Position numbers and translations under genes: made by a program
Source: Pseudopedobacter beijingensis
GTDB lineage: Bacteria; Bacteroidota; Bacteroidia; Sphingobacteriales; Sphingobacteriaceae
Length of the DNA stretch: 64,000 bases
NCBI RefSeq assembly: GCF_042678145.1
Contig: NZ_JBHUDG010000016.1
Location: 59,639 to 123,638 of the forward strand
Direction: 5' to 3'
Notes under the pieces: model-generated
Databases searched by the model: none
Seen by the model: only the letters and a program-made list of their open reading frames with translations
Told to the model about the DNA's origin: nothing
Shown here: piece by piece, positions 9,767-19,373 of the stretch
How the letters are laid out: each line of letters starts with the position of its first letter
How positions within the stretch are numbered: position 1 is the stretch's first letter

Positions 9767-11302
9767 ATGAAAAAGATAATTTATTGCTGTTTGTTTTTTA
9801 TTGCTGCCCTCAGCGGATGTAAAAAGGATAAAATTAAGCAAGAAGTAACCTCCGAATATTTAGGATCCTTAGAGCTCAGGTTCGAAGCGAAAAACAATCC
9901 AAATATTGATAAAGATGTTATTTGCGAGTTTAATGGAGAGGAAGTTACTGCTGTTATACCTAAACTAAATCCCGATAAAAAGAACTTAATTCTTTCTTTT
10001 AATAGCAAAGATATCGGCTCCGTTACGGTAAAAGGAGTCAACCAGGTAAGCGGAGTATCAGCAAATAGCTTTGTACAACCTGTAACATATCATTTTACTT
10101 TTTCTAATGGCGAAGAAAAGAGCTTTACACTTAAAGTCAAAGAATATACAGGACTCCCTATTTTACATATCAGGACAGAAGGGAAAGCCGCCATTGTTTC
10201 AAAAAGCATTTACCTAAACGGGGATCTTTCTATCAATACCAATCTTGACTTTGAACAGGAAATAAATAGTTTACCAATTGAAATCAGGGGAAGAGGAAAC
10301 TCTACATGGGAAATGCCTAAAAAACCTTATAGAATAAAATTAAAAGAGAAAACAAAAATATTAGGGATAGCCGCAGCTAAAAAATGGGTTTTATTAGCTA
10401 ATTATGCTGATAAAACACTTATCAGGACAGCTATCGCATTTGATTTGGGAAAAGCAATTCATGCTGATTATACTCCTGAGTATAGACAGGTAGAAGTTTT
10501 TTTAAATGAGACTTATATAGGTACTTACACCTTAACAGAACAAGTTGAAGTAAACCCGGGAAGAGTTGATATTACAGAGTTAAAGTCAAAAGATACTGAA
10601 GCTGATAAAATTACCGGTGGGTATTTAGTAGAGCTGGACAGACGCGAAGATGAGGACTATATTGTAAAAACAACTCTCAAAGGTCTTCCTTTTGCTATAA
10701 AATCTCCTGAAGAACCCAACACAGAACAATACAATTATATCAAAGACTATCTTATAGACACAGAAAAAGCAATTTATGCAGAGAACTTTGCAGATCCGAT
10801 AAACGGATATGCAAAATATATTAATGTAGAGTCTTTTATCAACTGGTTTTTAGTACAGGAATTGATGAAAAACCAGGATGCACAAAGCTATAGTAGCATA
10901 TTTTACTATAAAGACAGAAATGGGAAACTGGGGATGGGACCTTTATGGGACTTTGACCTTAGTATGGGTAATGTAGATTACTCTGTTGCCACACAGCCGG
11001 AAGGCTGGTGGATTAGGCATGGCCCTTGGTTTACACGATTATTCCAGGATCCGGTTTTTGCCGAAAAAGTCAGAAAAAGATGGAAAGAGATAAGGCAGAA
11101 GGAAGTGGAAGCTATGCTCAAAGGTATTGATACACACGCTCGAAAGCTAAAATATGCTCAAAAGAAAAACTTTACTATTTGGGATATTTTAGACAAAAAA
11201 GTATGGCCCAATCCCGAAATCTATTATACATACGAAGGAGAAGTAAACCAGATAAAAGACTGGCTGAATATAAGAATTAAGTGGTTAGATGCAAAATTAT
11301 AG
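9767..11302 (+). CDS. CotH-fold (protein-kinase-like) lipoprotein
   Basis: This 511-residue lipoprotein (lipobox LSGC, Cys at about 18) has a beta-rich N-terminal part (about 25-130, similar to bacterial Ig/cadherin-like modules) and then a CotH domain. The CotH signature is clear: EIRGRGNSTWEMPKKPYRIK at about 172-191, then KKWVLLANYADKTLIR, GGYLVELDRR and GPLWDFDLSMGN. CotH was defined in Bacillus spores as an atypical kinase. In Bacteroidota such genes recur in polysaccharide loci, but their job is not established; surface binding or attachment to glycan is possible. It sits between two transcription stops, which may give it separate expression. The family call is firm and the role is open. 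Confidence 0.85.
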   Translation: MKKIIYCCLFFIAALSGCKKDKIKQEVTSEYLGSLELRFEAKNNPNIDKDVICEFNGEEVTAVIPKLNPDKKNLILSFNSKDIGSVTVKGVNQVSGVSANSFVQPVTYHFTFSNGEEKSFTLKVKEYTGLPILHIRTEGKAAIVSKSIYLNGDLSINTNLDFEQEINSLPIEIRGRGNSTWEMPKKPYRIKLKEKTKILGIAAAKKWVLLANYADKTLIRTAIAFDLGKAIHADYTPEYRQVEVFLNETYIGTYTLTEQVEVNPGRVDITELKSKDTEADKITGGYLVELDRREDEDYIVKTTLKGLPFAIKSPEEPNTEQYNYIKDYLIDTEKAIYAENFADPINGYAKYINVESFINWFLVQELMKNQDAQSYSSIFYYKDRNGKLGMGPLWDFDLSMGNVDYSVATQPEGWWIRHGPWFTRLFQDPVFAEKVRKRWKEIRQKEVEAMLKGIDTHARKLKYAQKKNFTIWDILDKKVWPNPEIYYTYEGEVNQIKDWLNIRIKWLDAKL

Positions 11303-11369
11303 TAAAGCTATTTGGTATTGCTATAAAGATTAAGCTAGGTTTCATTTGTAGTATAAATGTAGTATGGAA

Positions 11370-11400
11370 ACCCTTGCTTTTTGAGATAAAAAGCAAGGGT
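11370..11400 (+). terminator. Long hairpin after CotH gene
   Basis: A 13-bp perfect stem (11370-11382 with 11388-11400; arm ACCCTTGCTTTTT) closes a 5-base loop. There is no T-run after it on the plus strand. It probably ends or stabilises the CotH transcript. Confidence 0.55.
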
Positions 11401-11524
11401 GTATAGGACTTGTTGGGGTATAATATTATTCTTTTAAGGCCTTCTTTATTTAATATTGTTAAGGTTTTACTTAACCCATTACAGAATTATTATTAATCAA
11501 TTTATTCATCCTATAAACTGAAAT

Positions 11525-13522
11525 ATGAAACAGAAAATTACATTATTTATTTTATTAATGTGTTGTGTAATCTTCGTGAAAGCACAAGATAACTTAGCCT
11601 TAAATAAAATAGCAGTAGCTTCTTCTGGAGTTGCGTCAGCCGCTGTTGATGGTAATCCAGGGAGCAGGTGGGAAAGTATTCACAATGTAGACCCACAATG
11701 GATTTATGTTGATTTGGGAGCAACTTATAATATTAGCCAGGTGAAAATTCTCTGGGAAGGAGCTATGGCAGAAGATTATGTTATAGAAGTTTCTAATGAT
11801 ACAGAAACCTGGGGAACACCTATTGTAACAGCAACGGGTAACAATACCCCTGAAAATGATTGGACGGGTTTAACCGCAGCCGGCAGGTATGTAAGGGTAT
11901 ATGGTACAAAAAGACTTCTTCCATATGGATATTCGATCTACGAATTGGAAGTATACGGCACATTTGCTGGAGGAAATTACGCTCCATCAGTATCCATAAC
12001 TACTCCCGGAAATAATGCAAACTTCCCCCAGCCCGCCAATATTAATATTGCGGCCAATGCTGCCGATACTGACGGAACAATTTCTAAAGTAGAATTTTAT
12101 AATGGGAATGATAAAATAGGTGAAGCACTTACTGCCCCTTATTCTTTTGAATGGCAACATGTTATGGCCGGAACTTACTCAATAACAGCAAAAGCTACAG
12201 ATAATACTGGCGATTTTACAATTTCATCTCCGATTACTGTTCTGGTAAACTTGCCGGTTATCATTCCAACCTGTGGTGGATTAGGCTTTGATAGTGATTA
12301 TACTTATGCATTCTCGTGGGATAATGATAATCCAACAATAACCTTTATCCCTAATCCAAACATGCCAACTACAGGCGATCAGACATTGATTTTCTATTAC
12401 GGGACAGACCCCGACGCAACAATGGGAGGAACTAATATAAAACCGAATGTTCCTCATCAGATTACAGCAAATCAGGGAGATTTAATTTATTTCTACTTTA
12501 CCTACAGTATTCCTGCAGGAGGCGAGAAAAATAATATGAATGCAAAACACTCGTTTGAGGTAGGAAGCTGTAATACGGTAAATCTTGCTAAAAATAAAGA
12601 TGCTTTTGTTTCTTCGGGAGATGCGGCATTAGCAGTTGATGGTAACATAGGGACTCGGTGGGAAAGCGCTGCCTCAGACCCCCAGTGGATTTATGTTGAT
12701 TTGGGAGAATCTTATAATATCAATCGGGTAAAAATCACATGGGAATCAGCCAGGTCAAAAGATTATGTAATAGAGGTTTCTGATGACATAAATAGTTGGG
12801 GTACACCGGTATTGTCAGTTACAGACAATCCTGCAGTTTTAGAAGAGGGAACTACAAACAGATGGATTTATGAGCATTCGGGATTAAGCGCTACCGGTCG
12901 TTACGTTAGAATTTATGCCACTTCCAGAATGATAGGTTACGGACATTCAATATGGGAACTGGAAGTTTACGGCACACCAGATGAAGGAACCTTACCCGTT
13001 AGCCTGATAGATTTTACAGCAAAAACACAAACCAATGGAACAGTTTCCCTAAACTGGTCAACAGCATCAGAACAAGGCAATAACTATTTTCTTTTAGAAA
13101 GAAGTGCAGACGGGAAAAACTTTAGCAGCTTAACAGAAGTTCCCTCAAAAGGCTCAAACAGTAATTATCAATTTACAGATGCACAACCACTTAACGGAAA
13201 TAACTATTATCGCTTAACACAGGTAGACAAAGACGGAAAATCCAAAGAACTAAGCATACAATCTGTATCTGTTTCTTTGGCAAAACAAAACAGCAACATA
13301 TACCCAAACCCTTTAAAAGGAAATACTTTTTATATCACGCTTGGCGAAAATAATAATAGTAACCCAGTTACAGTTACCGTTAGCAGCCTTGTAGGAAAAG
13401 AAGTATATAAAGGCAGCTTTACTTCTTCTGATATAAAGGTTGAGCTGGCATCTAAACTTCCTTCGGGAATTTATACAGTTAAAGCCGGTGCACAGCAAAC
13501 TTTTAAATTATACGTAGAATAG
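11525..13522 (+). CDS. Secreted T9SS protein of beta-glucan-binding modules (discoidin, Ig, CBM56-like), no catalytic domain
   Basis: This 665-residue exported protein has a signal peptide (residues 1-20, ending VKAQ). Its domains in order are: F5/8-type discoidin at about 22-145 (SRWESIHNVDPQWIYVDLG); an Ig-like module at about 150-240 (APSVSITTPGNNANF, SKVEFYNGNDKIGE); a CBM56-like module at about 248-345 (TCGGLGFDSDYTYAFSWDND); a second discoidin at about 350-485; an FN3-like linker; and a type A T9SS sorting domain at about 590-665 (NIYPNPLKGNTFYI, SGIYTVKAG). No glycosidase fold is present. The modules resemble those on the GH81 enzyme next door. It probably coats or disrupts insoluble beta-1,3-glucan, or anchors cells to it; that is inference. 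Confidence 0.82.
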   Translation: MKQKITLFILLMCCVIFVKAQDNLALNKIAVASSGVASAAVDGNPGSRWESIHNVDPQWIYVDLGATYNISQVKILWEGAMAEDYVIEVSNDTETWGTPIVTATGNNTPENDWTGLTAAGRYVRVYGTKRLLPYGYSIYELEVYGTFAGGNYAPSVSITTPGNNANFPQPANINIAANAADTDGTISKVEFYNGNDKIGEALTAPYSFEWQHVMAGTYSITAKATDNTGDFTISSPITVLVNLPVIIPTCGGLGFDSDYTYAFSWDNDNPTITFIPNPNMPTTGDQTLIFYYGTDPDATMGGTNIKPNVPHQITANQGDLIYFYFTYSIPAGGEKNNMNAKHSFEVGSCNTVNLAKNKDAFVSSGDAALAVDGNIGTRWESAASDPQWIYVDLGESYNINRVKITWESARSKDYVIEVSDDINSWGTPVLSVTDNPAVLEEGTTNRWIYEHSGLSATGRYVRIYATSRMIGYGHSIWELEVYGTPDEGTLPVSLIDFTAKTQTNGTVSLNWSTASEQGNNYFLLERSADGKNFSSLTEVPSKGSNSNYQFTDAQPLNGNNYYRLTQVDKDGKSKELSIQSVSVSLAKQNSNIYPNPLKGNTFYITLGENNNSNPVTVTVSSLVGKEVYKGSFTSSDIKVELASKLPSGIYTVKAGAQQTFKLYVE

Positions 13523-13534
13523 TAGTTTTTTATT

Positions 13535-13572
13535 TCGCATCCTATGCCTGATTAAACATAGGATGCGATTTT
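13535..13572 (+). terminator. Terminator after multi-CBM protein
   Basis: TCGCATCCTATG (13535-13546) pairs with CATAGGATGCGA (13557-13568), 12 bp, followed by TTTT. A second smaller hairpin (13591-13613, TTCCTCTT/AAGAGGAA) lies downstream, with a T-rich stretch some bases further on. Confidence 0.75.
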
Positions 13573-13723
13573 ACTTATAAAAAACTTCAATTCCTCTTTA
13601 AGTATAAGAGGAAACAGGATGTCTTTTTTTTAATTTTTTGTAATAACCATTTCGGTAAATAATACCAAAGATAAAAACAAGCAATAAAAACCAATTATGC
13701 CCGGAAAAAATAACAGGAAAACC

Positions 13724-16700
13724 ATGATAAAAAAAATCGTTACCATATTATTGTTTGCTGGTTTAATTTCTTCCTTGTATGCACAAAAGCCAGTAGGAGT
13801 AGGAAGTGGAAGCTATGCTGAATATACTCCATTATATAAAAGCAGAACAGCAGAACGGGGCGGAGACCAAAGCTATCTGATGGAGAACCGTAAGCTATAT
13901 GTTACGGAAAAAAACCAGGGGAAACCAATACCAACAAACGACTGGTGGACAGATTTATTGGTTAGCCAGTATTCTGGAAACTTATGGTCTTATCCGCAAG
14001 TTGTAAATGCAGAAGAATATGGTTTTTACGTAGCATATCCAAAAGATTGGGAACCTACCGGGCATGAGTTAAAATGGAACTCTCAAATAGAAGTTTCTGC
14101 AATAGGCTTTAAACCAGGTTCGGCAGATGCCAATAACTGGCATGACTGGGGGCTGGACTTTTTGATGAAAGACGGTGAAAAAGAAATGCTGGTTACTATG
14201 GCTCATGGAGTGCCGTTTACCTGGGTCGAATCAAAAAACCTGATTCTGCAATTAAAAACTGGTACCGGTGTTTTAACTGATGCTAACGGACAAAGTTTAA
14301 CATTGCCATTTATAGGCAGTAGGCTTATCGTTAATATTGACGGGGATATATATGGTATTTTTGCTCCTGATGGAACTGTTTTTTCCAAGAAAAACGGTTT
14401 AATTGAAGTCATATTTCAAAATACTTCACAACAATATTTGTCAATAGGAGTACTCCCTTCTGCTCAGGATCTTGATTTTTATGCAGCATACGCATATACC
14501 ATCCCAAGAAATACCACTGTAGACTGGAACTATAACGAAACAACCGGAGAAGTAGTTACCAACTGGAATTTAGATACAGAAAATCTTAAGAACGAAACCC
14601 AAAAACAAGTATTACAGGGGTTTATTCCTCATCACTATAAAAATTCAAATTTAAATTTTGGTTTTACAGGTATAGAATATCTTACGCCTCGTGGTAAAAT
14701 GAAAATGGCCATAGGAAGCTCATTTAGTATTACCTATAAATTTAATGGCATATTACCCTTTTTCGCAAATCCCTTATCAGATGAAACATTAGAAAATCCT
14801 TATCAAAAAGAGAGGATGAAGCAAATGATTTCGGATTATGCTAATAAAGGAAATTTTGGGGGAGATACTTATTGGGGAGGGAAAGGCCTCATTCAAATGG
14901 CAATGTACATGACATTTGCACATGAAATGGGTGAGACCGAGTTATTTGAAAAATGCAAAACCCGTTTAAAAGATGTTTTGATTAACTGGCTGACTTACAC
15001 TCCTGGAGAAAACAGCTTCTTTTTTGCCCGTTATCAGCGTTGGGGAGCATTGATTGGATACGACACCAGCTATGACTCGGACACATTTAACGACCATCAT
15101 TTCCATTACGGTTACTTTACGCTGGCAAGCGGAATATTGGCTTTATTTGATGAAGATTTTAAAAATAGCTATGGAGAAATGGCCGGTCTTTTGGCAAAAG
15201 AATATGCCAACTGGGATAGAAATGACAATGACTTCCCTTTTCTGAGAACATTAGATCCGTGGGCAGGGCATTCTTATGCTGGCGGTTTAGGAGGTTGGGA
15301 CGGAAACGGACAAGAATCAACCTCTGAAGCCATGCAGGGATGGGGAGGCGTGTATATGCTGGGCGTTGCCACAGGAAATAAAGCCATGCGTGATGCAGGA
15401 ATTTTTGGCTGGACACTGGAAGCCCGTGGAGTAGCAGAATACTGGTTCGACCGCGACAAAGAAAATATAGATTATACTCGTTATACAAAACCTTATAACA
15501 GCAACCTTACCTCAAGAGGCATCGGTTGGTGGACATGGTTTTCCGGCGATCCGGTTTGGATGCACTCTATCCAATGGCTGCCAATTTCGCCCGCATTAAA
15601 ATATCTGTATGAAGATTTAAGTTATGCCGAATGGGATTATACCCAGATGTGGAATTCCAAAGAGATTAAAGGATGGGAAACAGAATCTGGACAACAACCT
15701 TCTGCATTAAGCTATGAATCTGGCGTAGGAAATGTGGTGCTTTCTTATTTACAAATATTTAATCCAGACAGTGCAGCCGCTGTATTTGACAGAATGTGGG
15801 ATGCAGAAATGCCCATCGCAAGAAATACAGATACAGGGGGCATTTCTTATTTTCTGACCCATTCACATAGAACTTATGGTGATATCAGCTGGGATATACA
15901 TGCAGATATTCCTACAGCAACCACTTATAAACATCCGGTAACGGGAAAATACACCTATATGGTGTATAATCCCGACAATTCAGAGAAAAGTATAAAATTT
16001 TACCAGAACGGCAGTCAGATACTCGAAATAAAAGTACCGGGCAAAAAACTGACAGTTTACTCAGACAATCCCGAGGCAACAACTATAGAAATACATACAG
16101 AAAACGGGAACGTAGTAGAACCGGGAACAAGTGTTCATCTTACCGCTATTTTATTAGACCAATACGGAGCAACAATGGAAGGCTCTTTTGATTGGAGTGT
16201 CAGTGGTAATGGCTCCGTTACAAACGAAGGTCTATTTACAGCTTCTTCTGTAAACGGAGAAGCCATTGTTACAGCAACAGCCGGGAGTTTATCAACAAAT
16301 ATTACGTTAGCAGTAAATGATTTGCCCAAGCTTGAAACAGCCGTATTATTACCAGAAAATCAGAATTATATAGAAAAAGGAAAGACGGTTAACTTCTCTT
16401 TGGAGATGAAAGACCAGTACAACAAGCCTTATCAAATACCGGTTAACTGGAAAATTCTGAAAGGAAGCGAAGAGATAAAAGCAGATTCAGTTTTAGATGT
16501 ACAAACAATAGGAATATATACCATACAGGCAACTGCCGAAGGAAAAACATATAGCCAAAATGTATATGTAACACCCAAATTCAGGAATATAGCATTGGGA
16601 AAACAAGCATATTCATCATCCGAAGAAAATGCTGGAACTTTAACAAGGTATGCAACAGACGGAGATAAAGCTACTCGTTGGGGAAGCAGCCACTCCGACC

Positions 16701-19327
16701 CGCAATGGATATACATAGACTTACAACAATCGTCATTTATCGGCTATGTATCACTGCTTTGGGAACCCGCTTATGCCAGTTTATATGAAATTCAGGTATC
16801 AGACGATGAGCAAAACTGGGAAACTGTAAAAACAGTAAACGGATTAGGAGGAACCGAAACAACAGAAATAAATAAAACAGCCCGCTATATAAGAATGTAT
16901 GGCTTGGAAAGGGCTACAACGTATGGCTATTCATTATACGAATTTGAAGTTTACGGAATTCCTCCAATGGATAATATCCCTGTTTTATTTGGAATAGATG
17001 TAACCCCGGCTTTTTCACAGATAAAAGAAGGAGAAACAATAAATTTAACCGTAAAAGGATATGACCAGTTTGGTGATGAATTTCCAATCTCCCCACAGTT
17101 CTCCATACAGACCGGCGAAGGAGACCTAAGTACTGAAGGAGCGTTTGCTCCAACTAAATACGGAAAAGCAATTGTACAGGTAAATGTCGGAGAATTAACT
17201 GCTATTGCTGAATTCATAGTAGAAGAAACTATTAAATTAACAACCATAGAAATATTCCCCAAACAAACCCCACTTATAATAGGAGAAAATATATCATTTA
17301 CAGCTGCGGCAAAAGACCAGTTTGGAATAGATTTTCCTGATACAGAATTATATTACAGTATTATCGAAAGAGAAAACGGCACAATTACCGGGAATGTGTT
17401 TACATCCAATTATCCAGGAGAATACAAAATTACCGTAAGCGATGGAAAAGGAATACAAGATACCGCAACAATTGTAGTTGCAGAAATTGAAAAAGTAAAC
17501 CTTGCATTACATAAACCTGTGTATGCGAGCAGTTATGAGAACGATGGAACCCTACCCCAGTTTGTAAATGACGGGAATTACAACACCCGTTGGGGAGGCT
17601 CGTTTAAAGATAACGAATACATTCAAGTTGATTTACAAGATAATTACGTAATCAATAAAATTAAATTATCCTGGGATCCGGCTTATGCAGCTAGTTACAA
17701 TATCCTGGTATCAACAGATGAAGAAAACTGGACGATGGTATGGTCTGAGACAGCAGGAAAAGGTGGCAATGAGGTTATAGATATTGACCCGGTTGGTGCT
17801 CGCTATGTACGTATATTGTGTATAACACGTAACACAGGTTACGGATCAAGCATCAATGAAATGGAAATTTATGGTTCTGCTTTTTGGGAAAACCCTCAGC
17901 CGGCCACCATCACTTTAAATCCATTTCCATTAGTTGCCTATATTAACGATAAATTAGAGATTACGGCAAATGTGCTCGATCAGTATAGTTTGCCATATAC
18001 ATCGGAAGAAGTGTTCTCATGGTCTGTTAACGGCGGAGGTACAATTAATCAGCAAGGAGAATTTACACCTCAAAGCACAGGAGAATATGTGCTTACAGTA
18101 AGTTACGGAACATTAACCACTGGTTTCCCCTTAATCGTACAGCCGCAAAAAGTTCTGACAAACCTAAATATTTCACCAGATAACATTCTTTTAAAAACAG
18201 GGGAAACCCAACAATTTGAAGCTGCTGCTTTTGACCAGTACGGAAATCCAATGACCATAAACGATATTTCATGGTTTGCCTCTGGCGGAACGATAAGCAC
18301 CTCCGGCGAGTTTAACGCCACCGAAAACGGTTCTTTTGAAATTACCGCGACGGTAAATGGTATTACCAGCCATATTTCTGTTGAAGTGTTTATCCCCAAT
18401 ACTGAGAATATTGCACTTAGAAAAGCAACAATAAGTTCTTCAGGAAACTCTGCCGCTGCCGTAGATGGTAACGAAGATTCGCGTTGGATAGCGGCAACCA
18501 CAAACAATCCCGAATGGTTTTATGTGGATTTGGGTGCTGTATATCATATTTCCGATTTAGATATATTATGGGAAAGAGCTGCGGCAAGCGATTACGAAAT
18601 ACAAACTTCTAACGACGGTATAAACTGGATAACGATAGCAAATATTATTGGTAAAGAAGATACAGGAGGAAACAGAAGAGATGTTTTAAGAGTACAGGGA
18701 CAAGGCAAATATCTTCGTGTATGGTGCACAAAACCTGCCACACCCTGGAATTTTTCGGTATATGAGCTAAAAGCATACGGAAAATTTATTGCAGAGGAAC
18801 CACTTCCCGTAAAATACCTGAGCTTTGATGTAAAGCAGCAGTCCGAGGGTGTGGTATTAGAATGGATTACAGCATACGAAAAAAACAATAGCCATTTCAT
18901 CATCGAGCGTAGCAGCGAGGGCATAAACTTCGAAGCCATAGGAGAGCTTGCCGGGAAAGTAAATTCTTCAGCAGCTGTAAACTATATCTGGAATGATAAA
19001 AACCCTGTAACCGGTAACAACTATTACAGGTTAAAACAAGTGGATTTAGATGGGAAATACGAATATTCAAATATCAGGGCAATAAACTTCCTGCTCCCTG
19101 TCAAAGCAATAAGAATATATCCAAATCCGGTAAATCAGTTCCTTCATATTGATGGGGAATATATCATCCATATAGCTATTTATTCTGTGGATGGCAAGCT
19201 GCAATTAGAAACCAAAGAAACCAGGAGTATAGATGTATCTGGCTTGGCAGAAGGAATATATACAATCCGGATAAGGAGAAATAATGTAGCACCGCCTGAT
19301 GTATCAACATTTGTAGTAAAGCGTTAA
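13724..19327 (+). CDS. GH81 endo-beta-1,3-glucanase with Ig-like and three discoidin domains, T9SS-secreted
   Basis: The ATG at 13724 starts a signal peptide (MIKKIVTILLFAGLISSLYA); an upstream in-frame ATG at 13697 would add nine residues. The product has 1867 residues. The GH81 domain (about 30-740) is recognised by IPTNDWWTDLLVSQ, DHHFHYGYF (Asp457) and NGQESTSEAMQGWGG with Glu531 and Glu535, the conserved acidic pair of the family, which inverts beta-1,3-glucan bonds. After it come Big_2-like Ig modules alternating with three discoidin domains (starting near NIALGKQAYSSS, NLALHKPVYASS and NIALRKATISSS). An FN3-like linker and a C-terminal T9SS sorting domain (IRIYPNPVNQFLHI) end the protein. 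It is unusually long for GH81. Free secretion or surface display through T9SS suits attack on insoluble glucan. Confidence 0.93.
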   Translation: MIKKIVTILLFAGLISSLYAQKPVGVGSGSYAEYTPLYKSRTAERGGDQSYLMENRKLYVTEKNQGKPIPTNDWWTDLLVSQYSGNLWSYPQVVNAEEYGFYVAYPKDWEPTGHELKWNSQIEVSAIGFKPGSADANNWHDWGLDFLMKDGEKEMLVTMAHGVPFTWVESKNLILQLKTGTGVLTDANGQSLTLPFIGSRLIVNIDGDIYGIFAPDGTVFSKKNGLIEVIFQNTSQQYLSIGVLPSAQDLDFYAAYAYTIPRNTTVDWNYNETTGEVVTNWNLDTENLKNETQKQVLQGFIPHHYKNSNLNFGFTGIEYLTPRGKMKMAIGSSFSITYKFNGILPFFANPLSDETLENPYQKERMKQMISDYANKGNFGGDTYWGGKGLIQMAMYMTFAHEMGETELFEKCKTRLKDVLINWLTYTPGENSFFFARYQRWGALIGYDTSYDSDTFNDHHFHYGYFTLASGILALFDEDFKNSYGEMAGLLAKEYANWDRNDNDFPFLRTLDPWAGHSYAGGLGGWDGNGQESTSEAMQGWGGVYMLGVATGNKAMRDAGIFGWTLEARGVAEYWFDRDKENIDYTRYTKPYNSNLTSRGIGWWTWFSGDPVWMHSIQWLPISPALKYLYEDLSYAEWDYTQMWNSKEIKGWETESGQQPSALSYESGVGNVVLSYLQIFNPDSAAAVFDRMWDAEMPIARNTDTGGISYFLTHSHRTYGDISWDIHADIPTATTYKHPVTGKYTYMVYNPDNSEKSIKFYQNGSQILEIKVPGKKLTVYSDNPEATTIEIHTENGNVVEPGTSVHLTAILLDQYGATMEGSFDWSVSGNGSVTNEGLFTASSVNGEAIVTATAGSLSTNITLAVNDLPKLETAVLLPENQNYIEKGKTVNFSLEMKDQYNKPYQIPVNWKILKGSEEIKADSVLDVQTIGIYTIQATAEGKTYSQNVYVTPKFRNIALGKQAYSSSEENAGTLTRYATDGDKATRWGSSHSDPQWIYIDLQQSSFIGYVSLLWEPAYASLYEIQVSDDEQNWETVKTVNGLGGTETTEINKTARYIRMYGLERATTYGYSLYEFEVYGIPPMDNIPVLFGIDVTPAFSQIKEGETINLTVKGYDQFGDEFPISPQFSIQTGEGDLSTEGAFAPTKYGKAIVQVNVGELTAIAEFIVEETIKLTTIEIFPKQTPLIIGENISFTAAAKDQFGIDFPDTELYYSIIERENGTITGNVFTSNYPGEYKITVSDGKGIQDTATIVVAEIEKVNLALHKPVYASSYENDGTLPQFVNDGNYNTRWGGSFKDNEYIQVDLQDNYVINKIKLSWDPAYAASYNILVSTDEENWTMVWSETAGKGGNEVIDIDPVGARYVRILCITRNTGYGSSINEMEIYGSAFWENPQPATITLNPFPLVAYINDKLEITANVLDQYSLPYTSEEVFSWSVNGGGTINQQGEFTPQSTGEYVLTVSYGTLTTGFPLIVQPQKVLTNLNISPDNILLKTGETQQFEAAAFDQYGNPMTINDISWFASGGTISTSGEFNATENGSFEITATVNGITSHISVEVFIPNTENIALRKATISSSGNSAAAVDGNEDSRWIAATTNNPEWFYVDLGAVYHISDLDILWERAAASDYEIQTSNDGINWITIANIIGKEDTGGNRRDVLRVQGQGKYLRVWCTKPATPWNFSVYELKAYGKFIAEEPLPVKYLSFDVKQQSEGVVLEWITAYEKNNSHFIIERSSEGINFEAIGELAGKVNSSAAVNYIWNDKNPVTGNNYYRLKQVDLDGKYEYSNIRAINFLLPVKAIRIYPNPVNQFLHIDGEYIIHIAIYSVDGKLQLETKETRSIDVSGLAEGIYTIRIRRNNVAPPDVSTFVVKR

Positions 19328-19373
19328 CCCTGTCCGATGGTATTACAGAAGCGAATAAGAATAAAATAATAAA

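Noticed and set aside
18103..18507. 134-residue minus-strand frame inside the GH81 gene
   Set aside because: It is antisense to well-conserved Ig and discoidin domains, has no family motif and no promoter; a shadow of the real frame.
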